Of a DNA stretch of 64,000 nucleotides, positions 55,727 through 64,000 are shown one piece after another. The notes beneath the pieces were generated by a model. It was not told the DNA's origin and searched no databases. It saw only the letters and a program-made list of their open reading frames with translations. Position numbers and translations under genes: made by a program. Source of the stretch: Multifurca ochricompacta (taxonomy: Eukaryota > Basidiomycota > Agaricomycetes > Russulales > Russulaceae); NCBI GenBank assembly GCA_022496185.1, contig WTXG01000021.1, positions 1-64,000 of the forward strand, read 5' to 3'. The stretch's first letter is position 1. Every line of letters begins with the position of its first letter.

Positions 55727-57412
55727 TCAGTAACCGTAGCCACGGGCACCGACGATAGCTTTGGAACCAGCGGTACCAGTTGGTAAACTGACGTTGACGC
55801 TGACGGGATGTACGTTTGGTGGTGGATTGGATGATACGCCAACTGGAAGAATCGGTGCTCCCGCAGTCAGTCGGGCTATCTCCTCTCGCGCACTAACAAG
55901 GGCTTCTTGCAACCTCTGATTCTCTTGGGTCAGAAACTCGTTCTTGGCCTGCAATTGGGCCAACCAGGCCTTTTTACGTTGACGGCATTTGAGCGCGGCT
56001 AGATAAAAGGATTCCACGTTAAGAGGTGATAGGGCGGCGCAATATCGCAACAACGAGTCTGTCTCAGAAAGTACACACACACCTTGTCGATTGCGCTCAA
56101 GGAAGTTTCTCCGCTTTTCTTCTTCCGTCTCGGGCTTTTTGGGACCACCCTTCTTCCCATTCACCTGTAGCGCTGGCTGTTCTGAAGGAGATATCACACT
56201 GTCTTCCTCTTCCTCTTCTTCCTCATCCTCCTCAACCGAGATCGAGTCACCACGCTTCGGCTTTCCATTTCCATTGACCAACGGTCGGGCGCGTTTCGGT
56301 GGGGCCGGTTTGGAGTGATGAGGGGGAGGTGAAGCCGAAACGTCATAGGACTTGCGTTTTGTACCTCGCTTGCTGGTTGCATTGGAGGAGGAACCGTCGT
56401 CATCGCCATCTGAACGGTTGGCACGCTGAGCCTCCTCGCGTTTCGTGAGCTCTTGGTGAGCCTGAGAGAGGAGGAAGAGACCATTGGCGGCGGCGGTGGT
56501 CGCATTGGCAGCCGAGTTTACATACCGTGAATCGTTACTTTGGGTTGAAGTCCCGTTCGTGTAGTTCTGCGACCGATGGTCATAATTTGATGGGGGAAGG
56601 TGTGAGACGGAAAGTGGATGAGGTTGAGAGGTGCTAGTTCCGTTGGTGGTAGTACCAGAAGTGAAAACGCCGGTGATGGCATTGAGGGTGTTAGGTGTAA
56701 TAGTCGCGCCAGATGCTGATGAGCTCATCATATTAAGGAATGCAGCCGTGTTAGGAGATGGAGGTGGAAAAGAGACCGGGCCGCCGATAAGAGGAGTGAG
56801 ACCGGTGCCGGGGGTCAAGCCTGTGCGCGGAGTAAGACCGGTGCGGAAATTGGATGGGTCAAACGCGAGTGGTGGGTCACCGTTAGATTGTTGGGGACCT
56901 GCGAGCATGGCAGGGGAGAGGGGTCCAGCCCTTAGAGAATTGGCCAAAGAGGTTGAAGAGAAACCCCACTGGTACTGATCTGAGGGGGACGCGATAGATT
57001 CGATCGGAGGGAGGATAGGCTTTGCTGGTGAATGAGGACTGCCATCGCGAGTACGACCAGAGGAAGATGAAGGAGTTCTAGGAGGAGCACTTGTAGCGCT
57101 GCTATCCGACTTTGACTGACTTGAAACGGAGACGGTCGAATTTCTGCGGATGGGAGAACTAGCAGAGGAGCGTAGGGAAGGGGCGTGAACGGTAGTAGGG
57201 GCGAAGGACTGTTCAAAGGGATTGGGCTCCAGATCCAAATTAGATCTAGTTTTATGAGCCTGAGGGCGGGGGGGAGGATCTTTGGAATCAATGGGAGTGG
57301 GAGCGTCAGAATGTTGTTGCTGTTTTTGTTGTTGCTGCTGATGATGTTGGTGTGATTGAGTGGGTTTGACGTCAGAGGATGGACGATGTTGCGGGGATTG
57401 ACTTCGGGACAT
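55727..57412 (-). CDS. ATF1: Atf1-like bZIP transcription factor (ATF/CREB type)
   Basis: A nuclear stress-response regulator, in other fungi a target of the Hog1/Sty1 MAP kinase. Exons on the minus strand are 57412-56083 and 55998-55727 (533 residues). The single 84-bp intron falls inside the basic region, between Gln443 and Ala444. The N-terminus is Gln/His-rich (about 20-40) and Ser/Pro-rich. At about 186-206 three tandem TGLTP motifs are followed by FPPPSPNTAAFL, matching the osmotic-stress (OSM/HRA) region of Atf1 orthologues. An acidic run (EEDEEEEEEED) precedes the bZIP. The basic region NRQAALKCRQRK has the N-x7-R signature (Asn441, Arg449) and leads into a leucine-zipper coiled coil. 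Start chosen at the Met of MSRSQSP; the frame is open further upstream. Confidence 0.93.
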   Translation of the reverse strand: MSRSQSPQHRPSSDVKPTQSHQHHQQQQQKQQQHSDAPTPIDSKDPPPRPQAHKTRSNLDLEPNPFEQSFAPTTVHAPSLRSSASSPIRRNSTVSVSSQSKSDSSATSAPPRTPSSSSGRTRDGSPHSPAKPILPPIESIASPSDQYQWGFSSTSLANSLRAGPLSPAMLAGPQQSNGDPPLAFDPSNFRTGLTPRTGLTPGTGLTPLIGGPVSFPPPSPNTAAFLNMMSSSASGATITPNTLNAITGVFTSGTTTNGTSTSQPHPLSVSHLPPSNYDHRSQNYTNGTSTQSNDSRYVNSAANATTAAANGLFLLSQAHQELTKREEAQRANRSDGDDDGSSSNATSKRGTKRKSYDVSASPPPHHSKPAPPKRARPLVNGNGKPKRGDSISVEEDEEEEEEEDSVISPSEQPALQVNGKKGGPKKPETEEEKRRNFLERNRQGVCVLSETDSLLRYCAALSPLNVESFYLAALKCRQRKKAWLAQLQAKNEFLTQENQRLQEALVSAREEIARLTAGAPILPVGVSSNPPPNVHPVSVNVSLPTGTAGSKAIVGARGYGY

Positions 57413-58707
57413 GGTGGATGAATGTGAGTCTATTAGAGAGAGAGCCGAAGGTTGCGTCAGAGATATGGAAAGAGGGGAGAGAGGGAAGGGGAAAGGGGAA
57501 AGGGGAGGGGGAGGAGGTAAAGGGGGGGGGGAAAGGTGGTTAAGGGAAGGGAGGTGTATGCACTCACACTCACAACAATTCACTCAGCAGAGAAGCAGAG
57601 GCAGAGAGGCAGAGGCAGAGAGATAGATTGAGAGGGGGAAGGGGAGGAAGGAGGGGGGAGGAGGGGGGGGAAAGAGTTGAATGATGATGACGGAGGTGTT
57701 CTGTTGAAGGGCCAGGTCTAATGACGACGTCTGACGTAGGTACTTAGTATTATATCCCTAGCGGACTTCCAAAATCTAATTTCCCCTTTTCACAGCTCTC
57801 CCACCTCCGCCTACCGGCCGGGCTCCACTCCTTCCCCCGGCCGCACTCCATCCTGTCTCCCCCACCCCTCCCGCCTCGTTGTCCCCGCCTGACCTTCCAT
57901 GGAACACAAATTCACTACTTTTTTTTTCATTATCCTTTTACTTACTTTAATCCTTGACCTTGTCTTGGTCTTGTCCCCACAATCCAATCCCGAGGCGAAT
58001 CCCGATATCTCTCTCCTAAACCCCCCCCCCCCACTCGTTTTCTCTCTCTCTCTTCCCTCCCCCCCCACCTCTCAATCTCGGCCATTCCCAGCCCGCTTTT
58101 TCGCCGCCGTCGCATATCTTCACTTGCCTTTTCCGGTACAGACTCGTCTAGGTCTGCGATCGAGATCGCCGTTTGATGTCTCGTCCCGTCATCCAATTGC
58201 GTTTAACCCCCCGATTCATCTTTTTGACACCCCACCCCGACCTCGAACCTCGACCTCTTTCCACCGCTCCACTCTCTACGGGAAAGATCCAAAGAGAGAG
58301 AGGTATAGGGTGGTGGTGGTGGTGGTGGGTAGGTAGGGGGGATGAACGATGAACGAACGACAAAGAGAGGAAAAAGGAAAAGCGAAAGATATAAACAAAA
58401 CACACACAATTCGTGAACAGAACAGAAACTCACCACCAAAGACACTCCCGCGGGATGTTTTTGGTGGTGGTGATTCCATCCGACAGCGGATCCCCTCGTG
58501 TAAGATGATTATCCCCACGCCCTATTGCAATCGTAAACACAACACATTCCATACATACGGAATCCACGCCGAGAATGGCGCGCCTTTCTGGCTTTTCCGC
58601 TAGATTGTTCCGTGATGGCCAGCATGAATGATTGACGCGCGGCTGCGCGCGCGCGCGCGTTAACACGCAACCCGAATGGCAATCCAGAAAAAAAACTTAT
58701 TACTGTA

Positions 58708-58747
<40 letters not shown>

Positions 58748-61003
58748 GGTTTTGGGCTCTTAAAGTAATCTCGGCATTTCTCCGTGCGACTATCTCTTGT
58801 TACCATATCCGTTGGTTCGAGGTCGCAAGAAGGAAAAAAAAAGAAAAAAAACACCTGCCCTACCCTAACTTACCCTTCCCTTCCTCTATTGCCCTAAACC
58901 CTCACCCCCTCCCCGTCCCCTTTTATTTCTTTTGGCACCGTCAGGACGATCATCAACTTCGTCAACGTTCGAGAGCATGTCAACATTAGCAGTTTGATAA
59001 GCAAATCAACTCCTCCTGGGAAAAAAAAAGATGGTTTTGGGCAACGATATCATATCCATTCAATTAAAACAGCAGCAAGAAGAAGGGGAAGGGAAGAGAA
59101 CCCATGCCCAAATCCGAAGGACAGATACGTCTAACATCGGACCATGTTATCCGCGTCCATTCGCACTGCGGCAACTTCGCTAGTCTAGCCTAACACACAC
59201 ACAACCACCATCACCACCACCACCCACCCCAACGGCACGGGGCAGAATGAGCGCGAACACCCCCACTCCACGTACCGAATAACACGACAGGGGGAAAGCC
59301 CCATGTTTGTTCAAAAACGTTCGTCGATTCGACATAAACCATACATAACTTCCCTAACCTCCCCTTTTCCTCACTGTTTCGGTGAATTCGTGCCGGAAGG
59401 CCGTGACATCTTTAAAATGGATCGACGCGTGCGTGCATGCTGGCTTGAGCGGGTTGCGACAAACAAACATCTAAGGCCTAAACCCATCAAGTGAAGAAAA
59501 AGTAAAAGGATAGATATCCCACTCCTTATCCTTATCCTTTCTTCTTTCTTTCTTTTTTTTTCATCAGTCATGGTATACATGCGGCTTTTTTGAATGAATG
59601 AATGAATGAATGAACGAAACGAAACGAACATGCCAACTCCACGCACATACACACACACACGCACGAGAGAGACATAAAAAGAGAAACGTATAGTATTGTT
59701 GTGGGATGGGATGAAGAAATGGAGGGAAGTTTTTGCGTCCGCCGTGCGTGTGCGGGCCATTCATTCAAAACCATCCGTCTCATCCATCCCAATTCCCAAA
59801 ACCAAACTTGCTCATTTCATTCAACCAAAATCACTCACTACCATCCCTCTCGTCATACACAGTCTTTGGGCTTTTCATATCTAACGCGATCGTGATCGGA
59901 CATTCACATTCGAACAACGTTCGTCGTGTGGGGAGCTCCACTCTCCCTCCCTCTCTTTGCTCACGTACGTACGTACATACATATGTATGCATGTACGTAC
60001 GCACGGGATCTCTAGAGAAAGGATTTGTGTGTGTATGTGTTTTTCTTTTTTCTTTTCTTTTCTTTCGTGGATGTTGGCGTGATTCCCGTGCGTGTGGAGT
60101 CCGGAAGGGAGAGAGAAAGAGAGAGACCAAAGACTCGTCCGATAACACCACCACCCCCCCCCCTCACCCCTCCCATTACCACAACCCGCCGTCCCCCTCA
60201 TCCAAACCCAGCGCTCACTTATCTTCCAATGATGAATCACCAGATTATTATTACTATTCCTTTCGTTGTCGGAGGTCGCTGCGGGGTTGTGCTTGGTTGG
60301 TGGGTGGAACGGAACGGAGCCATCACATGACAGGATACGAATCCCGGGCCGGGTTTTCAAGTCGGCTCGGTTTGGGGGGGGGTTATAATTTTTTGGATAT
60401 GATATTTCATTTCATTTTATAATAAATATATAAATGAAATGAAATATTTATTATTAAAATATTCATTCATTATTTATCATTATATTTCTCATTTCATTTT
60501 TTTTTTTTCCAGAGGGAAGGGAACCAGGGACCCAATTGAATGGTGGTATGTGGTAAGCACGACAAATAGACAATGAAACACTTACCTTTTTTTTTTTTTT
60601 TGAGGTGTGGATGCATCAGAAAGGATCCTGGCGTTTTCCAGAAGGCAAAGAAAGTAAGATGACCGGATTGGATGTATTACAACAATACACAATACACTAT
60701 GTTGGAATCCTCCCCCCCCCCCCGGTTTCGGTGTCTTCCCTCCTTTTCCCTCATTAATGATAACATTATGAGTAGGATCTTACGCATTGTAGGTTTTTGT
60801 TGATGGATGGTTCATGGCTCGTGTATGTAAGTATAAGTGGGGATGGAAAGTGAGAGTGTTCGGAGCGCCTTTTTCCTTTGTTGCCGTTCCCGCTCCGGGC
60901 TAACAAATCTGTGTGTGTCAGACATCGTCCAGGTCCGGGTGGGTGACGATGTAAAGTAGCACTTACTCACGGGGTAGCGGGACCGTGATGATGATGGTGG
61001 TGG

Positions 61004-61036
<33 letters not shown>

Positions 61037-63304
61037 GCGATAATCAAATGTAATGTATCAGTCAGTATAGAAGTGGAGGGGTAGGGTGGGTGAGAGGGTG
61101 CGAGTGTGAATTTACTCTCTTTCTCCCGGCTCGGGTAAATCGGGTAAAACGAACCATACCCAAAAAGAGGCAAAGCAGGGACAGAAGGAAAAAGAAAGAG
61201 AAAGAGAAAGAGAAAGAGAAAGAGAAAGAAAGAAAGAAAAAAGAAGAGAGAACATTCTAGATTATTCTTCGCGCCCGCCCATAAGAGTGGAAGAACGGGC
61301 TTGTAAATGGGGTGTCATGCCGTCATCGCACATCTATCTTTTTCTAATCTAGGTGCCTCCTGGCCTCTGCCCTGCCCTGCCCTGCCCTGCCCCTGTCCCA
61401 TCGCTCCTTTGACATAACACGTGATCCGCGATAACCCGCGATCCCCTTCGTGCCTTCCTTCCATGTGTGTGTGTTTTCAAAAACCAACTTACGGTAACTA
61501 GCATTGAGGGAGGACCTTGGAGTATCCGTTAGGCTTTATCGTAATCTTACATCCTTACTTACATCTGACTTGCTTGCGGGAGCGACGACCGTGGACTTTC
61601 TTTTTCTTTTCTTTTTTTTTTTTTTTTTTGAAACGCCGGGTTTAGGATTAAATTATTTTTATTTTTGATGATGATGATGATGATAATAATAAAAATGATG
61701 ATGAGCGCTAAGAACTTACCCCAGCCCCAGCCAGGTATTGCCGGGCTCAGAGATTAGGAGAAAAGAAAGGAAAGGGAAATAGCCAAGAAAGCGAAAATAT
61801 AGTTGGTGGAAATAATAGTAAGCAGAGAGCAGAGAGAGAACGTGCGAGAGAGTGAGTACGAGACGATGGAGCTTGATTGGCGTTTCTTTTTTTTTTTTTT
61901 TTGGGTACGAAGCGGGGGCACGACACGTTTTTTTCATTTTCTTCTGCCCTCGGATGCATAGGCGAGATTATTTGTTGATCGCACTAATACCAAGAAGGGA
62001 AGGGTCGACCCTACCCTTTCATATAAAATAAAAAATAAAAAACATACACATACATAGACATACACATATACATATACATATATATACATATGCATACACA
62101 CTCATACAACCCCCAAAAGAGTGTGGGCGTTTATCGCTGGAGAGTTGTCAACTCTGCGGCGTGAAATGAAAAGTAATGAAATGAAATGAAAAAGCTTCTT
62201 GCGAAAGTAAAAAAAAAAAAAAAAGGTTTGGTTGTGAGGAGAGAGAGGATTGGGTTGGGGAGGGGTGCGAGGGTGGGAGAGAAACAAGACTAGACTAGAC
62301 GTAGACAAGCAACAAACGGACAGATCGTGGTGAGGTCCGACCGCAGCAAGTTTGAAGTAAAATACCGTGTGTATGTGTTAGCTAGTATGCATCTGCATCC
62401 ACAACTTGATAACCCGCCTAGTGACAAGACTAGGCTGGTCGGTTGTACCTGGTTATGGATCAGCCTTATGTCAAACACAAAGAGGCTGGCAGAGGGGGCG
62501 GATGGACGGCACTTACCTACCTACCTATGCTACGTTCCTCCTCTCTATTCAATCACACCATCATGCAAACAGAATAATCACCAACCCCCCCCCCTCCCCC
62601 TCCCCCTCAACCCTCACCTCCATATCAATATCTCGCTACGTACGAGAATTGGAAAAAACCTCGCATGATGGCGATATCTACATGATCTAGGGGCAAAATG
62701 ACCAACCAAAAGACCGGGTTGCATCGAGATAAGCGTGCAAAGTGTTCTCCATAAATCCCTCGTAGTGTGTTGTGTTGTACAAATTAATCGTGTAGAATGA
62801 CAATGATTTCTTCTCTCTCCTTCCCTGCTCACGAGCCCTCGTGGAGTCCCCCCCCCCGAAAGCAGTTAATGGGAAAGTCAAACCCCAATCATTACCCCAA
62901 TTATCTTACAATCGAATCAAATTTTAGAAAGCCATCAAAAAAATAAAAAAATAAAGCAAGCAGTTTTTCTTTTTTTCTTTTTCTTCTGAATCGAAGCTGA
63001 GTTGGAGGAAGGGAGGGAGGGAGATAGAGATAGAATAGAGTAGAAGCGTGGAGCCGTGGTGCGGGCAGGCCGTTGACGAAGTCGAAGCAAAACGCATGGC
63101 GCATGTTGTATGTATGACTGGCCTTTTTGTATTGCATTCTAACGTACATCCTTTAAATGAATGAATTGCCCTCCACCCCGCGTTGTTTGTCTGTATATAT
63201 TCCTGTCCTGAGGGTTTGCAAGGTATTTAAAAGGTTTGTCTGTTCTAACGTTCTATAAGGTTTGTGAGCTCAAGTGCGACAGCAAGGAATCCCAAGAGCG
63301 ATAT
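57413..63304. other. Gene-poor, microsatellite-rich stretch upstream of the Atf1-like gene
   Basis: No conserved coding sequence is recognised. The first kilobase should hold the promoter and 5' leader of the bZIP gene (purine-rich ggaaagggg at 57480-57660). Simple repeats: ggt near 58311, aat at 58708-58747, gaat near 59592, gat/ggt at 60986-61037, gaaa(ga) near 61196-61236, ccctg near 61369-61393, gat near 61664-61690, cata near 62040-62102. An inverted repeat of about 17 bp (tatttcatttcatttta) lies at 60403-60447. Several gtaagt-like words occur on the minus strand. ORFs of 60-160 codons here are low-complexity. Confidence 0.5.
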
Positions 63305-63982
63305 TTAGCGTGAGGCAGACAGGCAGACAGGCAGGCAGGCACCCCCGCCCCACGTTTTGAGATAAAGTGCGAGATGCATCTGACACCACCCATGTCCCAC
63401 CAGGCCTAGGCTTCGGTTTGTATAGTCACGCCTGTAATTGATAAGAGAGCCCGAAGCCCAATTCGGCAATAGTGTTGCCAGATGGTTGGCGCTGTTCTTC
63501 CACCAATGACTAAGTCGCTCTTGAGATACAGCAAAAGCATGTACGGGGGGGGAAGGAGGGGGGCACGCGGAGACTCGAGCAACGTTCACATCGCGCGCTC
63601 CGTGGATGGCAGGCAACAAGATATACATCCCGCCACATGCATACAACACATGGGGAATAACAATGACCACTCTCCAAAGGGTTTGCATCCGCGAGTTTTC
63701 GAAATAGAATCCCCAAGAAACTCGTAGGACGGAACGCTGCCGAGAAACGACATAGAATCGGCGAGGTGACGTGCGCGCGTGTTCTAGATCAGATCCCATA
63801 CACCCGAAGAGATAGATAGCTTCATCAGGGCCCACCCACACATGAGGGATAATCATGATAGTAGTCAAGCTGACAAATATAACAAAAAAGGGGCACGGAG
63901 CGGTGCGAGGCTGACATAGATAGACGATAGATAGGCCTTCAGAGATGCAGGATACGACATTTGTCGTGAGAGATCTTTCCAA
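63305..63982 (-). CDS. Uncharacterised 225-codon ORF
   Basis: This is the longest open frame at the right end of the window, running close to the edge. It has mixed composition, two mildly hydrophobic stretches (FFVIFVSLTTIMIIPHVWVG and VVIVIPHVLYACGGMYILL) and no motif I know. No intron signals or codon pattern set it apart from chance, so it is listed only as a candidate. Confidence 0.15.
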   Translation of the reverse strand: MERSLTTNVVSCISEGLSIVYLCQPRTAPCPFFVIFVSLTTIMIIPHVWVGPDEAIYLFGCMGSDLEHARTSPRRFYVVSRQRSVLRVSWGFYFENSRMQTLWRVVIVIPHVLYACGGMYILLPAIHGARDVNVARVSACPPPSPPVHAFAVSQERLSHWWKNSANHLATLLPNWASGSLINYRRDYTNRSLGLVGHGWCQMHLALYLKTWGGGACLPVCLSASR

Positions 63983-64000
63983 TGAAGCGCGTGTGGACGA

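Noticed and set aside
57899..58336. 145-codon ORF with a hydrophobic N-terminus upstream of the bZIP gene
   Set aside because: The apparent signal peptide comes from T-rich DNA and the rest is Ser/Pro low complexity; it lies in the presumed promoter/leader region of the bZIP gene.
59564..60422. Overlapping ORFs of 66-229 codons on both strands
   Set aside because: All are low-complexity translations of simple repeats with no recognisable domain.

Overview
The window looks like basidiomycete DNA, most likely an Agaricomycete. Its host genes carry 1-7 short introns (58-158 bp), the ATP synthase subunit d and Atf1-type bZIP proteins have agaricomycete-like sequence, and the transposons are fungal chromoviruses (Ty3/gypsy), Ty1/copia and Tc1/mariner elements. 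The taxon is an inference from protein resemblance.

Positions 1 to about 46,140 are a nest of transposable elements without an ordinary gene. From left to right: Copia-1 (1-5957), its RNase H split by a solo LTR, sits in an old plus-strand Gypsy-C copy (5958-9704, resuming at 22531-22961). Copia-2 (9705-22530, TSD accat) is inserted in that Gypsy-C copy. A young full-length Gypsy-A (10234-17710, TSD accac) lies in the leader of Copia-2. The Gypsy-C copy is then broken by a partial LTR (22962-23425), which is broken by Gypsy-D (23426-28944), which is cut by a minus-strand Gypsy-A copy (28945-35516). That copy holds a 1620-bp perfectly palindromic Tc1-like fold-back element (33142-34761). A minus-strand Gypsy-C with both LTRs follows (35517-44826), and then a 5' end of a third copia element (44827-46140).

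Three features stand out in the nest. Its elements decay almost purely at CpG sites (CGN Arg to His/Gln/Cys, CGA to TGA stops). All three gypsy families with a visible 5' end share a self-priming layout: TATA box, 34-35 nt, then a 10-11-mer whose exact complement lies 2 nt after the LTR. Two gypsy families carry extra ORFs: Gypsy-A has a zinc-knuckle ORF after pol, and Gypsy-C has about 3 kb of ORFs before gag.

Positions 46.8-57.4 kb form a compact host gene island with no recognised transposon: a hypothetical gene, GDP-L-fucose synthase (+), mitochondrial ATP synthase subunit d (-), an HRQ/DUF3445 protein (+) and an Atf1-like bZIP stress regulator (-). Positions 57.4-64 kb are rich in microsatellites and hold no gene I can support.
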